Shown here: in pieces, positions 23,759 to 32,547 of the stretch | Position numbering within the stretch: the first letter of the stretch is position 1 | Layout: each line of letters begins with the position of its first letter | Source of the DNA: Lactobacillus sp. CBA3605 | Lineage (GTDB): Bacteria; Bacillota; Bacilli; Lactobacillales; Lactobacillaceae | DNA: 64,000 bases | Assembly: GCF_002970915.1 (NCBI RefSeq) | Contig: NZ_CP027190.1 | Span: forward strand, 620,001-684,000 | Direction of reading: 5' to 3' | The notes under the pieces: generated by a model | Told to the model about the DNA's origin: nothing | The model's database searches: none | What the model saw: only the letters and a program-made list of their open reading frames with translations | Translations under genes and position numbers: made by a program

Positions 23759-24775
23759 TTAATTTTCAAGCGTCTCAGCCACCCAGGTGCCAATTAATCG
23801 CCGTCGTGCTGGTAGGAAGGCATTGTTGGGGGCAGTCGGATGGACCCGATTAGCTAAGAAAATCAACGCCGATTGCGTCGTTTGATCCAACATCAGTAAC
23901 GTCCCCGTATAACCCGTATGAAAAATAATTGGTGCTCGGTGAGGCCCTGCTTGCCACAAATTCCAGCCAAAGCTTCGCCGCAACCGCTGATTAGGTGTCC
24001 AATCTTGGTACAAGCTGGTAATCACCGCTGGCGTGAGTACCGCTGGTAATTGCCATTGACCTAACATGAATCGGGCAAACCGAACTAAATCAGTGACGCT
24101 TGCAAATAAACCGGCCGAACCACAATGCGCGCCCAAAATCCGAGCTTTGGGGTCATGCGCCACGCCTTGAAGCAAACCAGTCTTGGCTGAATAGACCGTT
24201 GGGATACAGTTAGCCGGTTGCGGGGTAAAAGTGGCATGTGGCAACCCGAGCGGCTGGATGACATGGGTCATAATAGCTGGTTGAATAGCCTGACCTAAGA
24301 TTTTTTCAATAATTAAACCAGTTAGAAGTGGCACTAAATCCGTATAAACCACGCGGTGATTCAAGTTAGCCTGACTAATGGGCAACTGTTGAATCGCCGC
24401 CAATAATTCAGTGGCGCTTAACGTATTTCGCTGCGGAATATAGCCACTAATCCCACTCGTATGCGTCATCAGGTGGCGAATTGTGACCTGTTGATTTTTA
24501 AATGCTGGTAAATAATCATGAATGGGCCGGTTAAAGTCCAATGCGTCTTGTGCGCGCAATTGTAATGCTAAGGTCGTCGTCCCAATGACCTTCGTCAACG
24601 AAGCCAAATCATACAAGGCATCCGACCATAAGGGTTTGACTGCTGGTTGAATCTGAGCAACACCGACTTGACCGGTATCAACTTGTGACCCTTGCAGCAA
24701 TGCATAGCTAACGCCTGGCACTAGGTGCTGATTAACTAGACGATCAATTTCAAGTTTGGTTTGGGTAAACATCAT
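23759..24775 (-). CDS. Serine hydrolase of the class C beta-lactamase / penicillin-binding-like family
   Basis: A 338-residue protein with the serine beta-lactamase fold. SLTK at residues 59-62 gives the nucleophile and general base, YTD at 144-146 takes the YxN position, and HTG in IIFHTGYTG near residue 295 takes the KTG position. No signal peptide or membrane anchor is seen, so it is probably cytosolic or exported atypically. Family members include esterases, D-aminopeptidases and wall-related hydrolases; beta-lactam resistance is unlikely to be its main role. Confidence 0.82.
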   Translation of the reverse strand: MMFTQTKLEIDRLVNQHLVPGVSYALLQGSQVDTGQVGVAQIQPAVKPLWSDALYDLASLTKVIGTTTLALQLRAQDALDFNRPIHDYLPAFKNQQVTIRHLMTHTSGISGYIPQRNTLSATELLAAIQQLPISQANLNHRVVYTDLVPLLTGLIIEKILGQAIQPAIMTHVIQPLGLPHATFTPQPANCIPTVYSAKTGLLQGVAHDPKARILGAHCGSAGLFASVTDLVRFARFMLGQWQLPAVLTPAVITSLYQDWTPNQRLRRSFGWNLWQAGPHRAPIIFHTGYTGTLLMLDQTTQSALIFLANRVHPTAPNNAFLPARRRLIGTWVAETLEN

Positions 24776-24852
24776 TTATAAGCGTCCTATTCTCTCTAAG
24801 TTTTACACCTAGTGTAACCGTCCTAACCGTGAACCACCACTCTTTTCTTCAT

Positions 24853-24894
24853 AAAAAAAGCAGGAATAACGTCACTTGACGTCGTTCCTGCTTA
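24853..24894 (-). terminator. Terminator of the branched-chain aminotransferase gene
   Basis: Minus-strand arms AAGCAGGAA and TTCCTGCTT, with an inner ACGTCA/TGACGT pairing, are followed by a long T run. Confidence 0.88.
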
Positions 24895-24903
24895 ATCACT
24901 ACC

Positions 24904-25932
24904 TTAATCTAAAGGTACTTTTTGAATCCAACCAGCTGGAGCTGGTCGATCACCAAATTGAATACCAGTTAATTCATCGTATAGCTTTTTAGTTACCGGG
25001 CCGACTTCCGTTTCGCTATAAAAAACGTGCAGCTTACCTTGATGTTCGAGCCCGCCAATTGGCGAAATAACGGCCGCGGTCCCACAAGCGCCGGCTTCAG
25101 CAAATCGGTCTAGGTCGTTGATATACACATCGCCTTCTTCAACTGCCATACCAAATTTATGTTCCGCTAAATAAAGTAACGAATACTTCGTAACAGACGG
25201 CAAGATTGATGGCGACTTTGGCGTCACAAACTTATTATCCTTAGTAATCCCGAAGAAATTAGCCGATCCCACTTCTTCAATCTTTTGATGCTCAACGGGG
25301 TCCAAATAAACACAGTCAGAATAGCCATTTTGATGGGCTTCTTGTCCAGGGAAAAGACTAGCCGCATAATTACCACCGACCTTATAGGCCCCAGTTCCTT
25401 TATGGGCGGCCCGATCATAATTAGAGGTCGTAAAGTTAGTTGGCGTCATCCCGCCTTTAAAGTAACTACCGACTGGCATCGCAAAGACTGTGAAGATATA
25501 TTCTTCAGCTGGGTGAACCCCAATATTACCACCGACCCCAATCATGAGTGGCCGCAAATATAACGTTGCGCCGGTGCCATATGGTGGAATGTAATCTTGA
25601 TTAGCTTTGACCACTGATTTAACCGCGTCAACAAACATATCAGTTGGCATTTGTGGCATTAACAAGCGTTCACAGCTCGTTTGCATCCGCGCGGCATTCC
25701 GGTCCGGCCGGAACAATTGCACGTCGCCAGCCTTAGTCCGATAAGCTTTTAAGCCTTCAAAATCTTGTTGCCCGTAGTGTAAGGCCGTCGACCCTTCACT
25801 AATATGTAAAGTTGCATCACCGGTTAGTTCCGTTTTATACCAGCTGCCATCTTTCCAATAAGCGCGATAACGGTATGGAAGATTCCGATAGTTGAACCCT
25901 AAGTTGTTCCAATCCAATGCTACTGTTGCCAT
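24904..25932 (-). CDS. ilvE: Branched-chain amino acid aminotransferase
   Basis: A 342-residue fold-type IV PLP enzyme. The PLP lysine lies in GTGAYKVGGNYAAS. The segments LQLFRPDRNAARM-like (here DVQLFRPDRNAAR) and FAEAGACGTAAVISPIG are diagnostic of BcaT. It converts Leu, Ile and Val to 2-oxo acids, which in lactobacilli feeds aroma compounds and redox balance. The ATG at 25932 is chosen because AAGGAAG lies 9 bases upstream; an upstream TTG would overlap it. Confidence 0.95.
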   Translation of the reverse strand: MATVALDWNNLGFNYRNLPYRYRAYWKDGSWYKTELTGDATLHISEGSTALHYGQQDFEGLKAYRTKAGDVQLFRPDRNAARMQTSCERLLMPQMPTDMFVDAVKSVVKANQDYIPPYGTGATLYLRPLMIGVGGNIGVHPAEEYIFTVFAMPVGSYFKGGMTPTNFTTSNYDRAAHKGTGAYKVGGNYAASLFPGQEAHQNGYSDCVYLDPVEHQKIEEVGSANFFGITKDNKFVTPKSPSILPSVTKYSLLYLAEHKFGMAVEEGDVYINDLDRFAEAGACGTAAVISPIGGLEHQGKLHVFYSETEVGPVTKKLYDELTGIQFGDRPAPAGWIQKVPLD

Positions 25933-26058
25933 AACTTTCAACTTCCTTCGTGAGTCATTTACCCCAATTGGTTAATTGGAATTTAGTTAAAAGATTAATT
26001 GTTTATGAGAGATTTGTCAAGCATCGACTGGAAACAATTACTGTCTTTCGCCAATACT

Positions 26059-26068
26059 TTGGTATAAT
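26059..26068 (+). promoter_or_regulatory. Extended -10 promoter for the hypothetical gene at 26100
   Basis: TTTGGTATAAT gives an extended -10 (TGG before TATAAT at 26063-26068). The -35 region is poor, which is usual for this promoter type. Confidence 0.55.
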
Positions 26069-26099
26069 AGGTTTAAATTCAGCAAGGGACTGGTTCGTC

Positions 26100-26429
26100 G
26101 TGGCAAGTAATTCTGACTCAATCTATAACATTATGTTCTACATCGTCCATCATCCAGCAGAAATTTCGTTCACCATGCCGGAGTATACCAATGTCATTCG
26201 AATGGGCATTCCAGACCACCTAAAAGTCGCTAATCCAGAAATTTATTTTCCTGATAATAAGCTACTCGTCAATCGTTTTCAGGATGACTTTGTCGCTAAA
26301 AATGGTAATTTACTGGACTTCTTCTTCGATTACACTGAAAAGAAAGTTCCAAATTACCATGAAGTCTGGGTTTCAACTGCGCATCTCCCCAACAAACAAC
26401 TCTATTTCTTAGAACTTTCATTCGAATAA
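26100..26429 (+). CDS. Hypothetical protein, 109 residues
   Basis: I do not recognise this family. The start is placed at the GTG at 26100, which has AAGGGA 10 bases upstream and lies just downstream of a TATAAT promoter element; the reading frame is open further 5' to 25950, but that part overlaps the promoter. The product is acidic-aromatic and soluble, with no signal peptide or membrane helix (it includes MFYIVHHPAEISF near the start and NLLDFFFDYTEKKV later). It is convergent with a lipoprotein gene and divergent from ilvE. Confidence 0.65.
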   Translation: MASNSDSIYNIMFYIVHHPAEISFTMPEYTNVIRMGIPDHLKVANPEIYFPDNKLLVNRFQDDFVAKNGNLLDFFFDYTEKKVPNYHEVWVSTAHLPNKQLYFLELSFE

Positions 26430-26433
26430 AAAA

Positions 26434-26480
26434 ACGTCAAATGCGCTTAGGAGCTTAGCCCCTGGGCGCATTTGACGTTT
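26434..26480. terminator. Bidirectional terminator, convergent genes
   Basis: Perfect arms AACGTCAAATGCGC and GCGCATTTGACGTT lie between two convergent genes, with T runs on both sides. Confidence 0.9.
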
Positions 26481-26489
26481 ACATAGTGA

Positions 26490-27458
26490 TTACTTAGCCA
26501 TAAAGATATAAAGATTGGTCGTTGAGATACCGATGGTGAACCGGACCCCTTTCGAGGTAATCGGATCAATCGTCGTCGTACTACTACTATTATTTTTAGT
26601 TTCTTTATTAAACTTTTTCATAACTTGTTTCGCATTCGCCCCAGACATGCTGGTCATTAATGCAAATGACACGCCGAACTTCTTCTGACGGGTCTTATCT
26701 TTAAAGGCTTTGGTTGGGACAATCATGGCCGTTCCCATGACGTCACCAGACTGAACATTCATTCGAATCTTGTAGTCTTTAGTTGTGACCACGTTAGTAA
26801 CGCCAGTTGGGGTCTTGGTTGGTAACAGCTCACCCTTAACTTGGCTTTTAGCCGTCTTCATTGCCGCTGCAACAGTCTTTTGACTGGCTTGCAAACTGGC
26901 AGCTTGCGTTTGGAGCTTAGTGGCCGCTGTTTGTTGCGTTTGCAACGTTTGTGCACCAGTCACTGCGGCTGTACCACCTTGCGCCACTTGGGCCTTCGCC
27001 TTTTTGACTGCGGCTTGAATCTGTGCCTGTTGTTGTTTCAGCGCTGCGGCTTGCGTTTGTAACTTTTTAGCCGCCGCTTGTTGTGACTTGGTCATCTTCG
27101 ACGCAATCAAAGCTTGGTTATACGCCGTTGCTAACGTCTGGTAACTGGCAATCCGCTTAGCACCCTTCACATAGACCGTTTTTTGACGACTACCAGCGGT
27201 TAACTTAACCGCTTGGCGTTTCGTCTTAGTCGGGACTTGGATAATAAAAGTTCCATTGTGGACCGTCTGCTTTTTAGTCGCTTGACCATCAATCTGATAA
27301 CTGACCTTTTTCGTGCTAGCCTGGCCCTTAACCGCTGCCACTAAGCCGTTACGCGTATAGGTTGACTTGGTCGTCGTTAATTTTGACTGACCACAGCCCG
27401 CTAAGACTAGTGCCATCAGACCGGTCACGGTCGCAATTACATATTTTTTTCGAAACAA
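26490..27458 (-). CDS. Lipoprotein with a duplicated coiled-coil segment, downstream of an ABC exporter
   Basis: The 322-residue protein has a lipoprotein signal with lipobox LVLAGC (Cys22). Residues 25-105 look like a small beta domain. A Gln/Ala/Lys-rich helical region follows, in which residues 126-158 and 175-207 are repeats of one another (20 of 33 identical). A C-terminal globular part ends IGISTTNLYIFMAK. It starts 14 bases after the ABC exporter gene ends, so it is probably the third gene of that operon and acts outside the membrane. Function unknown. Confidence 0.75.
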   Translation of the reverse strand: MFRKKYVIATVTGLMALVLAGCGQSKLTTTKSTYTRNGLVAAVKGQASTKKVSYQIDGQATKKQTVHNGTFIIQVPTKTKRQAVKLTAGSRQKTVYVKGAKRIASYQTLATAYNQALIASKMTKSQQAAAKKLQTQAAALKQQQAQIQAAVKKAKAQVAQGGTAAVTGAQTLQTQQTAATKLQTQAASLQASQKTVAAAMKTAKSQVKGELLPTKTPTGVTNVVTTKDYKIRMNVQSGDVMGTAMIVPTKAFKDKTRQKKFGVSFALMTSMSGANAKQVMKKFNKETKNNSSSTTTIDPITSKGVRFTIGISTTNLYIFMAK

Positions 27459-27472
27459 TTGACACCCCTCCT

Positions 27473-29362
27473 TTAGTCGAGACTAATATTACCGGTAAAT
27501 TGACTGTTATATAAATCGGCATAGAAGCCATTTTGGGCCATCAATCCTTCATGTGTTCCAGTTTCAACAACGGAACCATGGTTCATCACAATAATATTGT
27601 CGGCACCTTGAATCGTTGACAAACGGTGTGCCACCACGAAGCTGGTCCGATTTTGTAACAACCGTTCCATTGCGTGCTGAATATGCACTTCCGTCCGGGT
27701 ATCAACTGAACTTGTTGCTTCATCTAAAATCAAGATTTCTGGATCAGCAACAAAGGCCCGGGCAATCGTCAATAATTGTCGTTGACCTTGTGAAATATTT
27801 GAGGCTTCTTCATTCAGAATCGTTTGGTAGCCATCTGGTAACTTCCGCACGAATTCGTCAACGTGCGCTGCTTTAGCCGCCGCATAGATTTCATCATCCG
27901 TCGCAGTTTCACGACCATACTTCAAGTTATCGAAGATCGTCCCAGTGAACAACCAAGTGTCTTGTAAAACCATCGCAAAGTGTGACCGTAAGTCTTCACG
28001 TGAAATATCGCGCGTATCGACCCCGTTCAAGCGAATGGAACCCCCACTAATATCGTAGAAACGTTCCAACAAGTTAATGATGGTCGTCTTTCCGGCCCCA
28101 GTTGGTCCGACAATAGCAACTTGCTGACCCCGTTTGACATCCAAGTTATAGTCGGTTAACAATAAGTCACCATTGTTATAACCAAACTGCACGTGATCCA
28201 AACTAATCAAGTTATCATCATCCGTCTTCGCTGGTAGCGCCGACTTAGTTTGTTGCATGTCTTCTTCATCTAATACTTCGAAAACCCGTTCAGCAGACGC
28301 AATCGTTGATTGAATCGTGTTCAACAAGTTTGCCATTTGTGAAATTGGTTGTGAGAATTGTTGGGTATATTGTAAGAACGCTTGAATGTTCCCTAGGGAG
28401 ACTTTCCCGTTGGCAACATCAATCCCACCAATAATCGCAACGAAAACGTAGCCAATGTTATTCAAGAAAATCATCAATGGCATGATAATCCCAGAAATAA
28501 ATTGGGCTTTCCAGGCTGATCGATAGTAATTATCATTTTGGATTTCAAAGTCATCAATGGCATCTTGTTCTTTATTAAAACTCTTGATAACCACATGACC
28601 AGCATAGTTTTCTTCAACTTGGTTATTCAATAACCCCAAACTCTTTTGTTGTGTGCCAAAGAACTTTTGTGACTTAGGTGCAATCACGCCAACCACGACG
28701 ACACTCAATGGAATGGTCACTAAGGCAATTAATGTCAACTTCCAACTAATTGAAAGCATCATCCACAACGTCCCAATAAAGGTCACTGTACTCGTGACCG
28801 CTTGCGTTAAGTTTTGTTGCAAGGTATTGGCGATATTATCCATATCGTTAACGGCTCGACTCATAATATCCCCATTGGAATGGGTATCATAGTATGAGAT
28901 TGGCACATCTTTCATCTTACCTTTGAAAGAGCGCCGCAACTTATAAACGGTTCCTTGTGAAATGCGCGTCATAATGAATTGTTGAATAAAGCTAAAGATC
29001 GCCGAAGCCAAGTACATCAAAATAACAACGAGGATAATTTGTCCAATTTTTTCAAAGTTTATTGGAAACCCAGTCTGGTGAATACCGGCTTGCTGCTGGG
29101 CATTCCCCTTCATAATTCCTTTATAGATTTCAGTCGTGGCTTGCCCTAAAATCTTAGGCGTCCGAATTTGGAAGATCACGGATGCAATCGCAAAAATCAT
29201 GACAACCACTAGACCAACCCAACGGTCCGACATGTACCGCATTAGCCGCATCGTGGTTTTCCAAAAGCTCTTGGGCTTCTCAAATGTCTGATGCGAACCA
29301 GGGCCGTGTTGTGGGCCGGCTGGACGAGGCTGAGCTTCATTTGTTGATTTCTTTTCACTCAT
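27473..29362 (-). CDS. ABC exporter half-transporter, second subunit (LmrD/YfiC-like)
   Basis: A 629-residue protein with a long polar N-terminus (about 30 residues with PRPAGPQHGPGSHQ), six membrane helices (about residues 45-350) and a nucleotide-binding domain. It has Walker A GPTGAGKTT, signature NISQGQRQLL (Gln replacing the second residue of SGGQ) and Walker B ILILDEATSSVD with the catalytic Glu. It is typical of the fully catalytic partner in heterodimeric multidrug exporters such as LmrCD. Its ATG overlaps the stop of the upstream subunit by one base (TAATG). Confidence 0.88.
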   Translation of the reverse strand: MSEKKSTNEAQPRPAGPQHGPGSHQTFEKPKSFWKTTMRLMRYMSDRWVGLVVVMIFAIASVIFQIRTPKILGQATTEIYKGIMKGNAQQQAGIHQTGFPINFEKIGQIILVVILMYLASAIFSFIQQFIMTRISQGTVYKLRRSFKGKMKDVPISYYDTHSNGDIMSRAVNDMDNIANTLQQNLTQAVTSTVTFIGTLWMMLSISWKLTLIALVTIPLSVVVVGVIAPKSQKFFGTQQKSLGLLNNQVEENYAGHVVIKSFNKEQDAIDDFEIQNDNYYRSAWKAQFISGIIMPLMIFLNNIGYVFVAIIGGIDVANGKVSLGNIQAFLQYTQQFSQPISQMANLLNTIQSTIASAERVFEVLDEEDMQQTKSALPAKTDDDNLISLDHVQFGYNNGDLLLTDYNLDVKRGQQVAIVGPTGAGKTTIINLLERFYDISGGSIRLNGVDTRDISREDLRSHFAMVLQDTWLFTGTIFDNLKYGRETATDDEIYAAAKAAHVDEFVRKLPDGYQTILNEEASNISQGQRQLLTIARAFVADPEILILDEATSSVDTRTEVHIQHAMERLLQNRTSFVVAHRLSTIQGADNIIVMNHGSVVETGTHEGLMAQNGFYADLYNSQFTGNISLD

Positions 29363-31092
29363 TACAGTTGATCCTCCTCTCGTAATTGTGAGTTCATAAT
29401 TTCTTGATACACGTCATTAGTTGCTTTCAATTCCGCATGAGTCCCTTGACCAACCACTTTACCATTGTCTAAGACAATAATTAGGTCAGCATCAGCAACT
29501 GTTGCAATTCGTTGCGCAACGATGACGACAACACTTTGTTGGATTAACTTATCTTGACGTAGTTCAGCCCGTAATTGCGCATCTGTCTTGAAATCCAAAG
29601 CTGAAAATGAATCGTCAAAGACATAAACGGAAGCCTGCTTAACTAAAGCACGTGCAATCGCTAATCGTTGTCGCTGTCCACCGGAGAAGTTACCCCCACC
29701 TTGTTCAACGTGCGCCTCTAACCCGCCTTCTTCTTTAACGAAGTCAGTCGAACGCGCAATTTCTAACGCATGCCAAATATCATCATCAGTCGCATCTGGT
29801 TTCCCAAATTTCATATTATCGCGAATAGTACCGGTAAATAATGTCGCCGTTTGTGGCACAAATGAAACAGCTTGATGTAAATCTTGCGTCCGGATATCCC
29901 GAACATCTTGACCATCAACCCGAACATGCCCTTTATCAATATCATAGAAACGTGGAATTAAGTTAACTAACGTCGTCTTACCAGACCCAGTCCCACCGAT
30001 AATGGCCACCGTTTGCCCAGAATGCGCTTCGAAATCAATATCCGTTAATGCAAGTTCTTCCGCACTTTGGTAACGGTAATCAACGTGTTCAAAGGCCAAA
30101 GCGTGTTCAGTCGTATCTGATAACGCAACTGGATTTTCAGGATCTGTAATCTTCGTTTTAATAGCTAACACTTCTTGAATCCGTGAAGCTGAGGCGGCGG
30201 CCCGTGGAATCAAAGCGAAGACCATCGCTAACATCATAAAGCTCATCAAAACTTGCATCGCATAAGTCATGAAAGCAATCATGTTCCCAACTGGCATGGT
30301 CTGACTGCCAATCAATTGGCCCCCAAACCAAACAATCGCCACGTTAGTCCCACTCATGATCAACGTCATGACCGGAAGGGCCAGCGCCACAATTGTGTTC
30401 ACTTTAATCGCATTATGCGTATAATCTTGGTTAGCTTCTTCAAATCGATTTTGTTCAAATTTATCTTGCCGGAACGCCCGGATTACCCGGACCCCCGTCA
30501 AGCCTTCTCGGAAAACTAAGTTAATCCGATCAGTTTTTGTTTGCATCGCGCGGAACAATGGAATTGCAAACATCATGATTAAGCCGATAAAAAGAATGAG
30601 CACTGGAATGGAGACCACAAAAATCCAAGTGAGCTCATGACTTTTGGTATAGGCTAAAAAGCTCGCCCCAATCAACATGATAGGTGCCATAATCATCATC
30701 CGTAATGCCATCATCGCAACATTTTGAATTTGGACCACATCATTAGTCGTCCGTGTAATTAATGAAGAGGTTTCAACTTTATCAAACTCATCATTTGAAA
30801 AGTTAATGACTTTCTTATAAATATCTGAACGTAAATTCTTACCTAACTGTTGTGACGATCGTGCCGCTAAGAAAACATTGCCAAAAGCTGCGACAACTGA
30901 TAGTAGTGAAAATCCAATCATTTCAAAACCGATTTTCCAAATATAACTAATATCACCTTTAGCGACCCCGTTATTCACAATATTCGACGTCAAACTAGGT
31001 AGATTCAAACTGGCGATAACTTGGACGATCATAAATAAGATCGCACCAATCACGGCCATATATGAAATCCGACCTTTCGCTATTTTAAGCAT
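29362..31092 (-). CDS. ABC exporter half-transporter, first subunit with degenerate Walker B (LmrC/YfiB-like)
   Basis: A 576-residue protein: six membrane helices (about residues 15-310) then an ATPase domain. It has Walker A GGTGSGKTT, canonical signature FSGGQRQRLAI, and Walker B VYVFDDSFSALD, in which Asp replaces the catalytic Glu. That is the expected mark of the degenerate site in heterodimeric exporters. The ATG at 31092 is preferred, with GGGGAG 7 bases upstream. Substrates are probably drugs, lipids or peptides; they cannot be assigned. Confidence 0.88.
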   Translation of the reverse strand: MLKIAKGRISYMAVIGAILFMIVQVIASLNLPSLTSNIVNNGVAKGDISYIWKIGFEMIGFSLLSVVAAFGNVFLAARSSQQLGKNLRSDIYKKVINFSNDEFDKVETSSLITRTTNDVVQIQNVAMMALRMMIMAPIMLIGASFLAYTKSHELTWIFVVSIPVLILFIGLIMMFAIPLFRAMQTKTDRINLVFREGLTGVRVIRAFRQDKFEQNRFEEANQDYTHNAIKVNTIVALALPVMTLIMSGTNVAIVWFGGQLIGSQTMPVGNMIAFMTYAMQVLMSFMMLAMVFALIPRAAASASRIQEVLAIKTKITDPENPVALSDTTEHALAFEHVDYRYQSAEELALTDIDFEAHSGQTVAIIGGTGSGKTTLVNLIPRFYDIDKGHVRVDGQDVRDIRTQDLHQAVSFVPQTATLFTGTIRDNMKFGKPDATDDDIWHALEIARSTDFVKEEGGLEAHVEQGGGNFSGGQRQRLAIARALVKQASVYVFDDSFSALDFKTDAQLRAELRQDKLIQQSVVVIVAQRIATVADADLIIVLDNGKVVGQGTHAELKATNDVYQEIMNSQLREEDQL

Positions 31093-31120
31093 CAACACGC
31101 TCCCCTTCACTAATATAATT

Positions 31121-31142
31121 TATGTTATAACAACGCAACATA
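31121..31142. promoter_or_regulatory. Inverted repeat TATGTT-N10-AACATA at the exporter transcription start
   Basis: Six-base perfect arms lie immediately downstream of the -10 of the exporter promoter and overlap the likely start site. This is a good position for a repressor, for example a PadR or MarR type, but no such gene is adjacent. Confidence 0.45.
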
Positions 31143-31144
31143 CT

Positions 31145-31173
31145 AATCTAACGAAAAATAGTCACTTTGTCAA
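31145..31173 (-). promoter_or_regulatory. Promoter of the ABC exporter operon
   Basis: Minus strand: -35 TTGACA at 31173-31168, 17-base spacer, -10 TAGATT at 31150-31145. Confidence 0.72.
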
Positions 31174-31231
31174 CCATCTTTACAAGTCTCACGTAAATCA
31201 TTGTAACTCACTTATGGCGACCTTGACAGTT

Positions 31232-31264
31232 AAAAAGTCGCAACTCATTGATTTTTTGCGACTT
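31232..31264 (-). terminator. Terminator between the YxeA gene and the exporter promoter
   Basis: Minus-strand arms AAGTCGCAA and TTGCGACTT are followed by TTT. A second terminator, at 31382-31419, already ends the upstream gene, so this one may end a short separate transcript. Confidence 0.7.
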
Positions 31265-31381
31265 CATTAATAAACATAGTCTCAGCATACCACTATTATT
31301 TTCACCATTCCGCTTAAAACACACCCAAAAGTGCGTTTAACGGCAATTTGTGCAGGTCCTTGCTTCAAAATGAATTGCGCC

Positions 31382-31419
31382 AAAAATAGCCCCTGCAAGC
31401 ATGTGGCTTGCGGGGACTA
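31382..31419 (-). terminator. Terminator of the YxeA-family gene
   Basis: Minus-strand arms AGTCCCCGCAAGC and GCTTGCAGGGGCT are followed by ATTTTT. Confidence 0.8.
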
Positions 31420-31461
31420 TTGGGCAGCGCATATTCAGGGGCCATGACCCCCTCGCCTGAA

Positions 31462-31854
31462 TTAACTTTCAACGAGTCTTTGAACGACCTCAGCTGGCAC
31501 GGTGGTCTGCTCAACTGCCGTCCAACTGTTCACATTTTGACCTTTAGTTTCAATTTTCAGATATTTCTTTAAGCGTAACCGCTTATCCGCTGTAAAGGTT
31601 AACCAACGCACATTACCAGCCTGATCATAGGTTTCCATCCGATACGTATAGATTGTTTCACCCATTTGGCCGGTGCCTTTTTTAACGGCGGTATTCGTTA
31701 ACGCATAAACGGTACTGACTTTAACCAGCGGATTCACATTGTCCAAAGCCATCGCCAATTCAGTCCCTTGATTTTTTGTCACCTGTTTAGAACCGAATAG
31801 CGCACCTAAAATAACCAATCCAACGACTGCTAACCCAATTAATCCTTTTTTCAT
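31462..31854 (-). CDS. YxeA family (DUF1093) secreted or membrane-anchored protein
   Basis: A 130-residue protein starting at the ATG at 31854 (GGGGGA 7 bases upstream). An N-terminal hydrophobic segment (about residues 5-22) acts as a signal or anchor; the rest is a small OB-like domain with YTYRMETYDQAGN, LTFTADKRLRLKKYLKI and VEQTTVPAEV, which match the YxeA/DUF1093 pattern. Function is unknown; family members are common in Firmicutes, often several per genome. The gene has its own terminator. Confidence 0.75.
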   Translation of the reverse strand: MKKGLIGLAVVGLVILGALFGSKQVTKNQGTELAMALDNVNPLVKVSTVYALTNTAVKKGTGQMGETIYTYRMETYDQAGNVRWLTFTADKRLRLKKYLKIETKGQNVNSWTAVEQTTVPAEVVQRLVES

Positions 31855-32002
31855 GTTGACGTCCCCCTGCAACTATCATTTAGTTGTTGATAAGACTAAG
31901 CTTAGCAAGGAAGCCAACTATTGCCTAGGGGGGCTATGGCTTTCTTAAGCACTTTTAGAAATTGCTAACCAAGTCAACTATTTCTTAATAATTTTCAGCT
32001 TA

Positions 32003-32049
32003 CAAAAAAAGCCATCAACTAACCGCAGGACGGCTTCATTGATGGCTTA
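32003..32049 (-). terminator. Terminator of tRNA-Gln
   Basis: Minus-strand arms AAGCCATCAA and TTGATGGCTT are followed by seven T, 14 bases beyond the tRNA 3' end. Confidence 0.85.
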
Positions 32050-32062
32050 TACGACAATCTAA

Positions 32063-32134
32063 TTGGGTATACTGGGCTCGAACCAGTAAATTACGGATTC
32101 AGAGTCCGCGGCCTTACCATTTGGCGAATACCCA
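32063..32134 (-). tRNA. tRNA-Gln (anticodon CUG)
   Basis: The 72-base cloverleaf has acceptor arms TGGGTAT and ATACCCA, discriminator A, T arm ACTGG-TTCGAGC-CCAGT and an anticodon loop CTCTGAA giving CUG, which reads CAG. The U1-A72 pair is the Gln identity feature used by the GatCAB amidotransferase. CCA is not encoded. It has its own promoter and terminator. Confidence 0.95.
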
Positions 32135-32148
32135 ATAACAACTCTTTA

Positions 32149-32177
32149 ATATTAACCGTAAGATGAAATCATGTCAA
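32149..32177 (-). promoter_or_regulatory. Promoter of tRNA-Gln
   Basis: Minus strand: -35 TTGACA at 32177-32172, 17-base spacer, -10 TAATAT at 32154-32149. Confidence 0.78.
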
Positions 32178-32295
32178 GACCTGAACCTGAATTTAATCCG
32201 CTTAATCACTAACGATCAATTTCAATACAATTCAGTATTCTGACTTGTAATTTAGTCATCAGACCGCCACACTGAATACTAAGGAGGAACCCCTT

Positions 32296-32502
32296 TTGAC
32301 CTTTAAAGAACTTACCCATTTATTCAATCAGCTTCGGCAGCAATTAATTGTCTGGGCAGTCACCGCTATTGGCCTAGCTGTCATGCGAACTTTTTTATTA
32401 CCACAACTCCTAACATTTGTCTTCTGGTGTAGCGTCAGCTACTGTCTCATTCTTTTTATCGGCCTAGTTATTGTCACGATTTTACGACTCCGCTTAAAAT
32501 GA
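32296..32502 (+). CDS. Small membrane protein, 68 residues
   Basis: The TTG start at 32296 has AAGGAGGAA 6 bases upstream. The product has a short polar amphipathic start (FKELTHLFNQLRQQL) and two hydrophobic segments, about residues 17-38 and 42-64, ending in RLRLK, which places the ends in the cytosol. I do not recognise a family. It sits between the two tRNA genes, and the promoter of tRNA-Glu begins 4 bases after its stop. Confidence 0.65.
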   Translation: MTFKELTHLFNQLRQQLIVWAVTAIGLAVMRTFLLPQLLTFVFWCSVSYCLILFIGLVIVTILRLRLK

Positions 32503-32506
32503 ATGA

Positions 32507-32535
32507 TTGACAAGCTGACCAGTTTTCGCTAAGAT
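32507..32535 (+). promoter_or_regulatory. Promoter of tRNA-Glu
   Basis: -35 TTGACA at 32507-32512, 17-base spacer, -10 TAAGAT at 32530-32535. It starts transcription within a few bases of the mature tRNA 5' end. Confidence 0.78.
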
Positions 32536-32547
32536 AGTAATTGAATT

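Noticed and set aside
23759..24775. Beta-lactam resistance gene
   Set aside because: The serine hydrolase has SxxK but lacks a signal peptide and the YxN/KTG motifs are altered, so hydrolase or esterase is the safer call.
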